20,985 nucleotides of DNA. Origin: Sulfuriflexus sp032250955 (GTDB taxonomy: Bacteria > Pseudomonadota > Gammaproteobacteria > AKS1). The position numbers and the translations under genes are program-made. The notes below the pieces were generated by a model. That model did not search any database, was not told the DNA's origin, and saw only the letters and a program-made list of their open reading frames with translations. Below, piece after piece: positions 1-7,626 of this stretch (positions are counted from its first letter, which is position 1; every line of letters starts with the position of its first letter). The stretch covers positions 1 to 20,985 of the forward strand of contig NZ_JAVVES010000050.1 in NCBI RefSeq assembly GCF_032250955.1, given 5' to 3'.

Positions 1-85
1 TTTCACCTTGGCGGACTGGATCTTTATCCTGATGGTGTTATACGGTAAATCTTACCCACCACATCTGGGGAAGAGCCGCTTTTAA
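1..85 (+). CDS. possible 3' end of a membrane protein gene (partial)
   Basis: Reading the plus strand from base 2 gives 27 codons open to the window edge, ending in TAA at 83-85. The predicted tail has a hydrophobic stretch (DWIFILMVLY) followed by a short basic end (GKSYPPHLGKSRF), as expected for the last membrane segment and cytoplasmic tail of an inner-membrane protein. It would converge with the minus-strand gene ending at 113. The fragment is too short to assign a family, and an open frame of this length can occur by chance, so the call rests on composition only. Confidence 0.3.
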   Translation, partial: FTLADWIFILMVLYGKSYPPHLGKSRF

Positions 86-93
86 TATTCACC

Positions 94-124
94 GATCATC
101 ATTCTGCAATCATCATTGTCTTTT
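94..124. repeat. copy A of the ATCATCAATC-rich repeat
   Basis: This stretch carries CATTCTGCAATCATCATTG (100-118), which matches the 19-base core CATTCCGCAATCATCAATC of copies B (568-586) and C (1943-1961) at 16 positions. The stop codon of the four-helix-bundle gene (113-115 on the minus strand) lies inside it. It has the same orientation as copies B and C. Confidence 0.65.
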
Positions 125-481
125 ATTGAGTTTGGCTGTTTTCGCTGAGGCAACGAGAATAGCGGTAAGTTCATCAGCCTCATTGAGCAAACCATCTAAC
201 TGTCCATTTATAACATTTGCTTCTTTTAGCAACGTAAGCCAGTAAACGGTTTCATCCAGTTCTTGCAGCCCACCCTCAAGCTTACTGATAAATTCTGCTC
301 TTGAGCGTGAGCGCGTGGCTTCGTGGTAATGCGCACCCACGGAAGTACCACTTCTGAGCATCTGACGACCAAGAATTCTTGCCTCTTCACGAAGTGGCAG
401 AGTCTTAAATAATTTAATTATTGAGAGTGCAAAACGTCGTGTACGACGACGCATAATTTCTGGGGAGTGTTCTTCGACCAT
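113..481 (-). CDS. four helix bundle protein (23S rRNA intervening-sequence protein family)
   Basis: The 122-residue product has the hallmark core of the family often called 'four helix bundle protein' or S23: LGRQMLRSGTSVGAHYHEA near residues 38-56, then EFISKLEGGLQELDETVYWL (63-82), all strongly helical. Members were first found encoded in insertions within 23S rRNA genes and also occur as free-standing genes; their biochemical role is unknown. The ATG is well supported by GGAG six bases upstream. It is the last gene after hldE-hldD-waaA on the minus strand but has no evident link to LPS. Base composition is more A+T-rich than waaA, and copies of the local repeat lie on both sides (94-124 and 521-594), so it may be a late arrival. 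Family call is confident; function is not. Confidence 0.85.
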   Translation of the reverse strand: MVEEHSPEIMRRRTRRFALSIIKLFKTLPLREEARILGRQMLRSGTSVGAHYHEATRSRSRAEFISKLEGGLQELDETVYWLTLLKEANVINGQLDGLLNEADELTAILVASAKTAKLNKRQ

Positions 482-520
482 CCTTGGCTCCTTTGTTGTG
501 AATCACGCATCCATACGTGA

Positions 521-594
521 TGGTTTTTCAATCATCGATCATCAATCCGAATTCATCGATGTCTTTTCATTCCGCAATCATCAATCAGTTTTAA
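521..594. repeat. copy B of the ATCATCAATC-rich repeat, overlapping the waaA 3' end
   Basis: Copy B opens with TGGTTTTTCAATCATC (521-536), almost identical to the opening of copy C (1921-1936), and contains the exact 19-base core CATTCCGCAATCATCAATC at 568-586. Between them is an extra segment (541-567) absent from copy C. On the minus strand this DNA encodes about the last ten residues of WaaA and its stop codon. Confidence 0.75.
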
Positions 595-1830
595 AAGTTT
601 GTCCAGCGCGCCGCGGTTGCGCTCGACGACGCCGCGCGCGTTTTCGCCGCGCTGGTGACGCAGGTTGGGGTTGCGGAAGCAGTCCAGCACACTCGCGGCG
701 AGTTGCTCACTGTCCTTGACAACACACACGGCATCGCTCTCGCGTAGCATGCGGCCGATGTCGGTAAAGTTATAGAAGCTCGGACCGATGACGATCGGCA
801 GACCCAGTGCCGCCGCCTCGATCGGGTTCTGCCCGCCGGCCGGTACCAGCGTGCCGCCGATAAAGGCGATATCGGAGGCGGCGTAAAAGAGCGGCAGCTC
901 GCCCATGCTGTCACCAAGATAGATATCCGTGTCTGCATCACAGCCGCGGTGCTCGCTGCGACGCACAAGGTTGAAGCCGCGTTTCTCGCACAGGTTGGCG
1001 ACGCTGGCGAAGCGCTCCGGATGGCGCGGCACCAGCACGAGCAGCGCATCGGGCTGGGCATGCTTAACGTGGGCATAGGCGTCGAGAACATATTCCTCTT
1101 CACCCTGGCGGGTGCTTGCCGCGATCCAGATACTGCGGCCAACACCCCAGTCCCGGCGCAACACGGCGGCCTGTTCCTTCAGGCTTGCCGGGACATGCAC
1201 ATCAAACTTGACGCTGCCGATGATGTGCATGTGCCCGGGCCTGACACCGAGGCCAATGAGGCGCGCGGCATCATCCTGAGACTGCGCGGCAACCACATCG
1301 ATGCGGCTCATCACGCCCTGCATGAATTTGCCCAGCTTGCGGTAGCCGGCCGCGGAACGTGCCGACATCCGGGCGTTGGCGAGGATAACCGGGATGTTGC
1401 GCTGCGCGCAGTGGTGGAAGGTGTTCGGCCAGATCTCGGTTTCCATGATGATCGCCATGATCGGCTGCATCCGGTTGAGGAAGCGCGTGACCGCAAACGG
1501 CAAGTCATAGGGTGCATACACGTGCATGACAGCATCGCCGAGTGTCTCGCGCACGCGCGCCGAACCGGTCGGCGTGGTGGTGGTGATCAACACCGGGTGT
1601 TCGGGATAACGTTCGCGCAGTTTCTCGATAAGCGACACCGCAGCCTGCGCCTCACCAACCGAGACGGCATGGATCCAGATCGGTTGTTGCTCCGGTTTCA
1701 GTTCATAAAAGCCAAAGCGTTCCGCCCAACGCTCGCGGTAAGCAGGCGCACGGCGACTACGCCAAAGGAGGTAGACGATGAATAATGGCGAAAGCAGGTA
1801 GAGAATTGCGCTGTATATGTATCGAGACAT
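553..1830 (-). CDS. waaA: 3-deoxy-D-manno-octulosonic acid (Kdo) transferase
   Basis: WaaA (KdtA) transfers Kdo from CMP-Kdo to the tetra-acylated lipid A precursor at the cytoplasmic face of the inner membrane, the first step of core assembly. The product is 425 residues, the usual length. It has an N-terminal membrane anchor (about 5-22), the RRAPAYRERWAERFG segment (26-40), the conserved VSVGE with the presumed catalytic Glu60, METEIWPN (129-136), and the GT-B donor-site signature GGQNPIEAAALGLPIVIGP (332-350). Whether it adds one or two Kdo cannot be read from sequence. The ATG gives the normal family N-terminus, but no Shine-Dalgarno sequence is visible; the DNA just upstream is an inverted relative of the local repeat. 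The last residues (about DDCGMKRHR) are encoded by repeat copy B and look non-homologous. It lies downstream of hldD, 140 bases away. Confidence 0.96.
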   Translation of the reverse strand: MSRYIYSAILYLLSPLFIVYLLWRSRRAPAYRERWAERFGFYELKPEQQPIWIHAVSVGEAQAAVSLIEKLRERYPEHPVLITTTTPTGSARVRETLGDAVMHVYAPYDLPFAVTRFLNRMQPIMAIIMETEIWPNTFHHCAQRNIPVILANARMSARSAAGYRKLGKFMQGVMSRIDVVAAQSQDDAARLIGLGVRPGHMHIIGSVKFDVHVPASLKEQAAVLRRDWGVGRSIWIAASTRQGEEEYVLDAYAHVKHAQPDALLVLVPRHPERFASVANLCEKRGFNLVRRSEHRGCDADTDIYLGDSMGELPLFYAASDIAFIGGTLVPAGGQNPIEAAALGLPIVIGPSFYNFTDIGRMLRESDAVCVVKDSEQLAASVLDCFRNPNLRHQRGENARGVVERNRGALDKLLKLIDDCGMKRHR

Positions 1831-1836
1831 AAGTTG

Positions 1837-1869
1837 GATTGATGAATTATGATTGATGAATGATGAATG
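1837..1869. repeat. inverted relative of the ATCATCAATC repeat upstream of waaA
   Basis: The plus strand reads GATTGATGAATTATGATTGA followed by ATGATGAATG, which is the opposite strand of the ATCATCAATC motif. It lies only six bases from the waaA start codon. With copy C (1921-1980) it forms an imperfect inverted pair that could fold in the hldD-waaA transcript. The match is degenerate and rests on the short repeated unit. Confidence 0.5.
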
Positions 1870-1920
1870 TTAAAAACAAACACATGTTTTGAAAGCCATG
1901 CAAATTGTTAATTAAGGCGC

Positions 1921-1980
1921 TGGTTTTTCGATCATCAATCATCATTCCGCAATCATCAATCTCTTTCCAATCATCGATTA
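1921..1980. repeat. copy C of the ATCATCAATC-rich repeat, overlapping the hldD 3' end
   Basis: Copy C begins TGGTTTTTCGATCATC, contains the 19-base core CATTCCGCAATCATCAATC (1943-1961) identical to copy B, and ends in ATCATCGATTA, in which the minus-strand hldD stop codon (1971-1973) lies. Together with copies A and B this gives three copies in one orientation, each at the 3' end of a minus-strand gene. Confidence 0.75.
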
Positions 1981-2915
1981 AGTACCGCCAGGTACGCCTC
2001 AACTCCTTCTTCAACGGTCTTGAAGGGTTTGTCGTAACCTGCGGCGCGTAGCTTGCTGATGTCGGCCTGGGTAAAGCTCTGGTAGCGGCCGCGCAGATGA
2101 TCCGGGAAGGGGATGTATTCGATCTCGCCCCGGCCGTGATACTTGATGGCGGCCTCGGCCACCTCGCGGAAACTCTGGGCGCGGCCGGTGCCGACGTTGA
2201 AGATGCCTTTCACCTGCGGGTTATCGAGGAACCACAGGTTTACATCCACGACATCATCAATATAGATAAAATCACGCTGCTGGCCACCGTCTTCATAGCC
2301 GTCGATGCCCTCGAAGAGCTTCGGGTTCTCGCCCTTGAGGAGCTGCGTGTTGAGATGGAAGGCAACACTCGACATCGTGCCCTTGTGCTGTTCGCGCGGG
2401 CCGTAGACATTGAAGTAACGAAAGCCGGCGATCTGGATGCGTGCCGTGTCTATGTGACGGCGTACATATTGATCAAACTGGAACTTGGAATAGCCGTACA
2501 TGTTCAGCGGCGCCTCGTTGGCGCGGTCTTCGACAAACACGCTGCCACCGCCATACACGGACGCCGAGGAGGCATAGATGAACGGGCAGTTCTGCAGCAT
2601 GCAGTAATGCAGCAGGCGCTTGGAGTACTCGTAGTTCTCGAGCATCATGTAGCGGCCGTCCCATTCGGTGGTCGAGGAACAGGCGCCTTCGTGAAACACG
2701 CCCTGGATGTCAAAGCCGAAGTTGTCGCCGTCACCGGCACGGCTGATGAAGTCATCCTTGTCGAAGTAGTCGTAGATCTCGCAATCGGCGATGTTGACGA
2801 ACTTGGTGCCGTCACTGAGGTCATCGACGACGATAATGTCGCGGATGCCACGTTTGTTCAAGGCCTTGACGATATTGCTGCCGATAAAGCCGGCTCCACC
2901 TGTGACGATATACAC
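1971..2915 (-). CDS. hldD: ADP-L-glycero-D-manno-heptose 6-epimerase
   Basis: HldD converts ADP-D-glycero-D-manno-heptose into the L,D form used by the heptosyltransferases; it acts in the cytosol. The 314-residue product is a short-chain dehydrogenase/reductase-type epimerase: NADP-binding GGAGFIGSN (6-14), the HEGACSSTTEWDG segment (75-87), the catalytic serine region SSASVYGGG (116-124) and the Tyr140-x3-Lys144 pair in MYGYSKF, followed by RYFNVYGPREQHKG (166-179). The length matches the family. The start is GTG, preceded by GGAG eight bases upstream. It follows hldE with a 33-base gap, so the two are almost certainly cotranscribed. The stop codon falls inside repeat copy C. Confidence 0.96.
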   Translation of the reverse strand: MYIVTGGAGFIGSNIVKALNKRGIRDIIVVDDLSDGTKFVNIADCEIYDYFDKDDFISRAGDGDNFGFDIQGVFHEGACSSTTEWDGRYMMLENYEYSKRLLHYCMLQNCPFIYASSASVYGGGSVFVEDRANEAPLNMYGYSKFQFDQYVRRHIDTARIQIAGFRYFNVYGPREQHKGTMSSVAFHLNTQLLKGENPKLFEGIDGYEDGGQQRDFIYIDDVVDVNLWFLDNPQVKGIFNVGTGRAQSFREVAEAAIKYHGRGEIEYIPFPDHLRGRYQSFTQADISKLRAAGYDKPFKTVEEGVEAYLAVLNR

Positions 2916-2948
2916 GTTATTTACTCCGCAAGTTTGATTCAGCCGGGT

Positions 2949-4388
2949 TCATTCACTGCCATGCCCGCGAATGGCCTCGACGATACGCGTGGTCGAGACA
3001 CCCTCTTCATAATCGAGCACGATGACTTCCCCGCCGTTGTCCTGCACACATGGGCCACCGGCAATGTCTTCGGCACGGTAGTCGCCGCCCTTGACCAGCA
3101 GGTCTGGCAGGAGCTTGCAGATCAGGCGCTCGGGGGTGTCTTCGCCAAACGGCACGACCCAGTCGACGCACCCCAGCCCGGCAAGCACGGCCATGCGCTG
3201 TTCGAGCGGGTTGATGGGCCGGTCTTCACCCTTGAGGCGGCGCACCGAGTCATCGTCATTGACGGCGACAATGAGGCGGTCGCCGAGCTTGCGGGCCGCC
3301 TCGAGATAACCGACATGGCCGGCATGCAGGATGTCGAAGCAGCCATTGGTCATGACGATCCTCTCGCCATGCGCGTGGGCATCCTCGATAACCTGCAGCA
3401 GGCTGTCTTCATCCATGCTGCCACGGTCGCCCGCCTGCTGGCTCTGCAGGGCGCGACGGATCTCGGCGACACTGGCCGTGGCCGTGCCGAGCTTGCCGAC
3501 CACGATACCGGCCGCAAGGTTGGCGATCGCCATGGCCTGTTCGGCGCTCTGTCCGGCGGCCATGCTCGCGGCCAGGCCGGCGATGACCGTGTCACCTGCA
3601 CCGGTGACGTCATAGACCTCGCGGGCATGGGTGGGCAGGTGTACGGGCGGTTTGGCCGGGCGTAGCAGGCTCATGCCCTTGTCGCTGCGCGTGACCAGCA
3701 GGCTCTCGAGGGCGAGGCGTCGGCACAGGGCCTCGCCACGTTCGACCAGGTCGATGTCATCGGCACAGTGGCCGACCACGCCTTCAAACTCGGCCAGGTT
3801 CGGTGTGATCAGACTCGCGCCGTAATAACGTTCAAAATCCGCGCCCTTCGGGTCGACGAGCACCGGCTTGCCGGCCGTGCGGGCGTTCTCGATCAGGGCC
3901 GGGGCGCCGCGCAGGGTGCCCTTGCCATAGTCGGAGAGCAGCACCACATCGGCATCGGCGAGGTAGGTACGGAACTGCAGCAACAGGTCTTCGGGGTTGT
4001 ATTCGGCGAAGCCGTCCTCGAAATCGAGGCGAATCAGCTGCTGGTGGCGACTCAGCACGCGCAGCTTGGTGATGGTCGGCTGCCCGCCGAGGCGCAGGAA
4101 GTGGCACTCGACCCCGGCTTCCTCGAGGCGTTGCTGCAGGGTATCGGCGGGCTCGTCGTTGCCGGTCACACCCAGCAAGGTCACGCTCGCGCCGAGGGCA
4201 ACGATGTTCAGGGCAACGTTGGCCGCGCCGCCGGGGCGCTCTTCGGCATCGGCAACACGCACCACCGGCACCGGGGCCTCGGGTGAAATACGCGAGGTCT
4301 CGCCATGCCAGTAGCGATCCAGCATGATGTCACCGATGACAAGCACATGCGCGCGGGAGAAATCAGGCAGACTAACTTTCGGGTTCAT
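2949..4388 (-). CDS. hldE: bifunctional D-glycero-beta-D-manno-heptose-7-phosphate kinase / heptose-1-phosphate adenylyltransferase
   Basis: HldE catalyses two cytosolic steps to ADP-heptose: phosphorylation of heptose-7-phosphate at C1, then, after a phosphatase step, adenylyl transfer. The 479-residue product shows both domains. The N-terminal PfkB/ribokinase domain has GDIMLDRYWHG (19-29), SRISPEAPVPVV and the catalytic DVTGAGDT (260-267). The C-terminal nucleotidyltransferase has TNGCFDILHAGHVGYL (347-362) with its HxGH motif. The frame stays open upstream to 4475, but homology begins near MNPKVSLPDF; ATG codons at 4394 and 4388 are both possible and the latter is used here. No clear ribosome binding site marks either. 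The phosphatase gene gmhB is not in the window. It is transcribed away from lpxL. Confidence 0.95.
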   Translation of the reverse strand: MNPKVSLPDFSRAHVLVIGDIMLDRYWHGETSRISPEAPVPVVRVADAEERPGGAANVALNIVALGASVTLLGVTGNDEPADTLQQRLEEAGVECHFLRLGGQPTITKLRVLSRHQQLIRLDFEDGFAEYNPEDLLLQFRTYLADADVVLLSDYGKGTLRGAPALIENARTAGKPVLVDPKGADFERYYGASLITPNLAEFEGVVGHCADDIDLVERGEALCRRLALESLLVTRSDKGMSLLRPAKPPVHLPTHAREVYDVTGAGDTVIAGLAASMAAGQSAEQAMAIANLAAGIVVGKLGTATASVAEIRRALQSQQAGDRGSMDEDSLLQVIEDAHAHGERIVMTNGCFDILHAGHVGYLEAARKLGDRLIVAVNDDDSVRRLKGEDRPINPLEQRMAVLAGLGCVDWVVPFGEDTPERLICKLLPDLLVKGGDYRAEDIAGGPCVQDNGGEVIVLDYEEGVSTTRIVEAIRGHGSE

Positions 4389-4478
4389 GGACATATTGGC
4401 TGTAAATACAGGTCGCCATTGATAATTTGCGCCTATAATAACACAGCCTCCGGAGCGAAGAGCGACCCGTGGCACGAT

Positions 4479-4507
4479 TTGTCATGCTGCCGCAAGCCGC
4501 CTAGAAT
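4479..4507 (+). promoter_or_regulatory. sigma70-type promoter for the lpxL-kinase pair
   Basis: TTGTCA (4479-4484) and TAGAAT (4502-4507) are separated by exactly 17 bases, a good match to the -35 and -10 consensus. The lpxL GTG lies 35 bases beyond the -10 box, and the next gene overlaps lpxL, so this element probably drives both. No equally clear promoter was found for hldE in the opposite direction. Confidence 0.5.
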
Positions 4508-4541
4508 CATACGTTTTACAAATCGAACCGACCTGATAACA

Positions 4542-5507
4542 GTGAAACAACAAAAACCCTCATTCCAGCCCACGCGCTACCTGCACCCGTCCTACTGGCT
4601 CCTATGGGTGGGCCTGGGCATGATGTGGCTGATAGCCCAGCTGCCGTACCGCGTGCAGATGGCACTCGGCAGCCTGCTCGGCTGGTTGATGTATCACTTC
4701 ATCCCGGCGCGGCGACGCATCGCCGCTATCAACCTCGAGTTGTGTTTCCCTGAAAAAACCGCGGCGGAGCGCGCACAGTTACTGCGCCGTCACTTTGACT
4801 CGCTCGGCAAGGGCACCATCGAAACAGCCATGGCCTGGTGGACACCGGCCAGGCGGCTGCAACGACTCCAGCACGTCGAGGGGCTGGAACACCTCGAGGC
4901 CGCCCTGCAAGCAGGCAAGGGCGCCATCCTGCTCAGTGCCCACTTCACCAGTCTCGAACTCGGTGGTCGCCTGCTGGCCCTGCATGTTCCCTTTCACGTC
5001 ATGTACCGCGAGCATCGTAACCCGTTGTTCGAGGCGGTGATGCGTTCACGCCGTGAGAACAACTTTGAGCGTGCCCACGAGCGCCAGGATATCCGCCGCA
5101 TTATCGGCAGCCTGAAGGCCGGCATGCCGGTGTGGTATGCGCCGGACCAGGACTATGGCCGCAAGCACAGCGTGTTTGCCCCGTTCTTTGGTGTGCCTGC
5201 CGCCATGATTACGGCCACGGCCCGCTTTGCCAGGATCAGTGGTGCACCCGTGGTGCCGTTCTTCCCGCAACGCCTGCCGGATGGCAGCGGTTATGTGCTG
5301 CGCCTGCAACCGGCACTGGAGCATTTCCCGAGCGGTGACGATATCGCCGATGCCACGCGCATTAATAAAATCATTGAGGCAGAAATTCTGCGTCAGCCCG
5401 AACAGTACCTGTGGGTGCACCGCCGTTTCAAAACCCGCCCCGCGGGTGAAGCCCGTCCCTACCCGAAGCGCAAACGCCGCCAGCGGCGCAAACGGGCCGA
5501 ACCGTGA
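4542..5507 (+). CDS. lpxL: lipid A biosynthesis lauroyl-type acyltransferase (LpxL/HtrB family)
   Basis: LpxL-family enzymes add a secondary acyl chain from acyl-ACP to Kdo-lipid A at the inner membrane. The product (321 residues from a GTG) has an N-terminal membrane segment (about 17-33), INLELCFPEKT (63-73), the catalytic HX4E motif in HFTSLELGG (His134, Glu139), MYREHRNPLFE (154-164) and WYAPDQDYGRK (198-208). Family length is about 300-310; the extra residues are a very basic C-terminal tail (PYPKRKRRQRRKRAEP). The frame runs back to 4305, but that stretch overlaps hldE and precedes the likely promoter, so GTG at 4542 is chosen although its ribosome binding site is weak. The next gene overlaps it by four bases. 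An LpxM- or LpxP-like role cannot be excluded. Confidence 0.9.
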   Translation: MKQQKPSFQPTRYLHPSYWLLWVGLGMMWLIAQLPYRVQMALGSLLGWLMYHFIPARRRIAAINLELCFPEKTAAERAQLLRRHFDSLGKGTIETAMAWWTPARRLQRLQHVEGLEHLEAALQAGKGAILLSAHFTSLELGGRLLALHVPFHVMYREHRNPLFEAVMRSRRENNFERAHERQDIRRIIGSLKAGMPVWYAPDQDYGRKHSVFAPFFGVPAAMITATARFARISGAPVVPFFPQRLPDGSGYVLRLQPALEHFPSGDDIADATRINKIIEAEILRQPEQYLWVHRRFKTRPAGEARPYPKRKRRQRRKRAEP

Positions 5508-6331
5508 TCCCGACTCGTCGCCGCGCCCATTTATTTCACGGTGAAAAGATCTGGTATGCCCGTGACTGGCAAGCGCCACTGGAAAAAGCCGGTATCGCCA
5601 GGGGCAAGGACTGGAGCCGGTTATGCCCGGGGGATTTCGTTTCCGGTGGCTCGCCGATTACCAACTGTTTTCGCGTTGAACTGGCAAATGCTGAGGTTGG
5701 CTATTTCAAACGTTATGTCTATGCCCGGCCACGGCCACAATTCTGGATGTTACCGAGCAAGGCCGCCATCGAGGTCTTTGGCTATAACGTGATGCGCCAG
5801 CACGACATGGAGGTCCCGCGAGTAGTGGCTTACGGTGAACAGCGCCGGTATGGCAACCTGCTGGCGGCCTTCATTGTGACGAAGGAAATACCTGCCACGA
5901 TCAATCTTGTGCAATTCGCGCGGGATCAATGGTCTGTCATGCCGGAACCGGCGCGCACTGAGACATACAAGCAGATTGCCGAACGCCTGTGCACGCAGGT
6001 CAGCCGCATGCATGCGGCAGGATTCTTTCATCACGATTTGAAGTGGAAGAATATTTTATTGCGCCATGATGCCGATGGCTGGCATCCGATCTGGATCGAC
6101 TGCCCGCGCGCGGCGCGGGTGCGGCTGCGCAAACGGCGCTCTGTGATTATTGATCTCGGCCGCCTCGGTCGGCTCGCCGCGCATTACCTGAGTATTAAAC
6201 AACGACTCCGCTGGCTACATGCCTACCTTGGTCCACAGGCCGGCAAAAAAGATGTGAAAAAGCTCTTTTACGAGGTGAAGAGCTATCTGGATCGACGGCC
6301 TGTTGCTCATGACTACGAGCTGCCAAAATAA
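5504..6331 (+). CDS. lipopolysaccharide kinase, Kdo/WaaP family
   Basis: The 275-residue product belongs to the LPS kinase fold related to protein kinases (KdkA, WaaP). Visible elements are a nucleotide-binding lysine in YFKRY (Lys69), a catalytic loop HHDLKWKNILL with Asp178 and Asn183, and a metal-binding aspartate in WIDCPR (Asp199). Such enzymes phosphorylate Kdo or heptose in the core, using ATP at the inner membrane. The GTG start overlaps the lpxL stop (GTGA, 5504-5507), implying translational coupling, so a substrate close to lipid A, such as Kdo, is plausible but not shown. It is distinct from the WaaP encoded at 16513-17376. Family call is strong; substrate is inferred. Confidence 0.82.
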   Translation: MIPTRRRAHLFHGEKIWYARDWQAPLEKAGIARGKDWSRLCPGDFVSGGSPITNCFRVELANAEVGYFKRYVYARPRPQFWMLPSKAAIEVFGYNVMRQHDMEVPRVVAYGEQRRYGNLLAAFIVTKEIPATINLVQFARDQWSVMPEPARTETYKQIAERLCTQVSRMHAAGFFHHDLKWKNILLRHDADGWHPIWIDCPRAARVRLRKRRSVIIDLGRLGRLAAHYLSIKQRLRWLHAYLGPQAGKKDVKKLFYEVKSYLDRRPVAHDYELPK

Positions 6332-6575
6332 TTATTTCTCATTAAGGCTGAAAATAACTACCGCATCGCCTTTGACGCACAATAATGTCAGGCTCGAGCG
6401 TCACTTACTTAAGGCTTATTTCAGAATCTCGGCATTTCGACGGAGACCGGAATCAAGGGTATACATTAGACTTATACATACTCATATGAATATAATCTAA
6501 CCAATTGTTTAATCTGATATAGTATTCAGGTCTTTCAACCTTTAACAAACGATTTGATACAAATTGAGCATTAAC
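6332..6575. other. A+T-rich intergenic region ahead of the GT2 gene
   Basis: No gene or strong terminator is seen. The base composition falls abruptly compared with the genes to the left. TTAGAC (6466-6471) and TATAAT (6491-6496) are 19 bases apart, a longer than ideal spacing; TATAGT at 6518-6523 is a second -10-like sequence. One of these may promote the GT2 gene, but neither is convincing. Confidence 0.35.
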
Positions 6576-7388
6576 ATGCCCAGTCCCGAAGTCACCATTC
6601 TGCTGCCAAATTACAAAACGCCTGAGATCACGAAAATCTGTCTTCGCCTCTTGCGCAAGCACACAGACACCTCACGAATCCATGTTATTGCCATCGATAA
6701 CGACTCCGGTGACGAATCACTGGAGTACCTGAGATCCTTAAGCTGGATTGAGCTGATCGAGCGTCCGAAACGAGACGACGAAACACCATCATTATCTCAT
6801 TCGCATGCCCTTGATGAAGCTATGGAAAGGGTTACAACGCCCTATGTATTGTCCATGCACACGGATACCTTTGTCCGTCGTGATGATTGGCTGGATTTCC
6901 TGATTGATAAAATCAAATCAGACAAGAATCTCGCCGGGGTCGGCTCCTGGAAGCTCGAGGTCAAACCATGGGTAAAACGTCTGCTCAAGCGCATCGAATA
7001 CAAGTGGCAAAGCTTTTATTTTCCTCTGGTCGGCAAAGGCTACGGTAAGCTCGAGGGTAAAGGGGATAATTTCCTGTATCTGCGTAGCCATTGTGCCTTG
7101 TACCGCACCGACCTCATCCGAAAGTATGACCTGAAGTTCTCACAGGGGAATGACACGGCGGGAAAAGTCATGCACAAGATGCTCGTCGAACATGGCCACG
7201 ATATGCTTTTTATCCCTTCAGAAGAACTCATTCACTACATGGTACATCTTAATCATGCCACCATGTTTCTCAATGAGGAATTCAATATCCGTCAATACAA
7301 CAGAAACAAGGGAATAAGCAGAATGCGCAGGATATTTAATAAATTAAAGACACAGGAACTGCTTCAGGATGACCATCTTGATAAATGA
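6576..7388 (+). CDS. glycosyltransferase family 2 protein
   Basis: The 270-residue product starts with a typical GT-A/GT2 fold: VTILLPNYKTPEITKICLRL (6-25), the nucleotide-binding IAIDNDSGD (38-46), and a DxD-like site in SMHTDTFVRRDDWLD (93-107). Such enzymes transfer a sugar from a nucleotide-sugar donor in the cytosol; donor and acceptor are unknown. There is no membrane segment. ATG at 6576 is chosen; an in-frame TTG four codons upstream is possible, and neither has a good ribosome binding site. The gene is visibly more A+T-rich than its left-hand neighbours, stands alone on the plus strand, and converges with the membrane protein gene at 7627. A role in outer-core extension is inferred only from location. 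Confidence 0.85.
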   Translation: MPSPEVTILLPNYKTPEITKICLRLLRKHTDTSRIHVIAIDNDSGDESLEYLRSLSWIELIERPKRDDETPSLSHSHALDEAMERVTTPYVLSMHTDTFVRRDDWLDFLIDKIKSDKNLAGVGSWKLEVKPWVKRLLKRIEYKWQSFYFPLVGKGYGKLEGKGDNFLYLRSHCALYRTDLIRKYDLKFSQGNDTAGKVMHKMLVEHGHDMLFIPSEELIHYMVHLNHATMFLNEEFNIRQYNRNKGISRMRRIFNKLKTQELLQDDHLDK

Positions 7389-7626
7389 CACGCAGTCACA
7401 AGCAAGGTATTACACACCTGGCATATAGCCCTGCATGAACTTCTGGATCAGTCTTATACTCTAATATAGTTATACAATTTAATATGCGTTAAGTTTTTTC
7501 CGGAAATAATCTTGATATTTTGCATATGCTTATGACTTACCATGTCGTTCGGCCTGATCGGAAAAGGGTTCTAAGGTAGCTTGTTCCGGGAACGCCCTCC
7601 GGGTCCGTCAATTCATGACTATCGTT
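7389..7626. other. intergenic region between convergent genes
   Basis: No coding region or clear terminator was found. The left half is A+T-rich, with a run of six T at about 7495-7500 not preceded by a good stem. The right half is G+C-richer and contains the dyad GTTCC-G-GGAAC (7583-7593), too tight for a hairpin. Transcription from both sides must end here. Confidence 0.4.

Noticed and set aside
502..521. Hairpin ATCACG/CGTGAT as a rho-independent terminator for waaA
   Set aside because: The stem is only six base pairs, and the T-run lies on the wrong side for minus-strand transcription; no plus-strand gene ends here.
949..1785. Plus-strand open frame of 278 codons opposite waaA
   Set aside because: Low-complexity composition, no family resemblance and complete overlap with waaA, whose motifs are unmistakable.
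94..1980. CRISPR array suggested by repeated ATCATCAATC units
   Set aside because: Units are irregular, degenerate and separated by genes; there are no even spacers and no cas genes.
2097..3665. Long plus-strand open frame (522 codons) opposite hldD and hldE
   Set aside because: It is antisense to two well-recognised genes, shows no domain motif and arises from the G+C-rich codon positions of the true genes.
4305..4541. Longer lpxL frame starting at 4305
   Set aside because: It would overlap the hldE start, run through the predicted promoter and add sequence unlike any acyltransferase.
7583..7593. Dyad GTTCC-G-GGAAC as an operator or terminator
   Set aside because: It is short, has no room for a loop, and lies between convergent genes rather than near a start.
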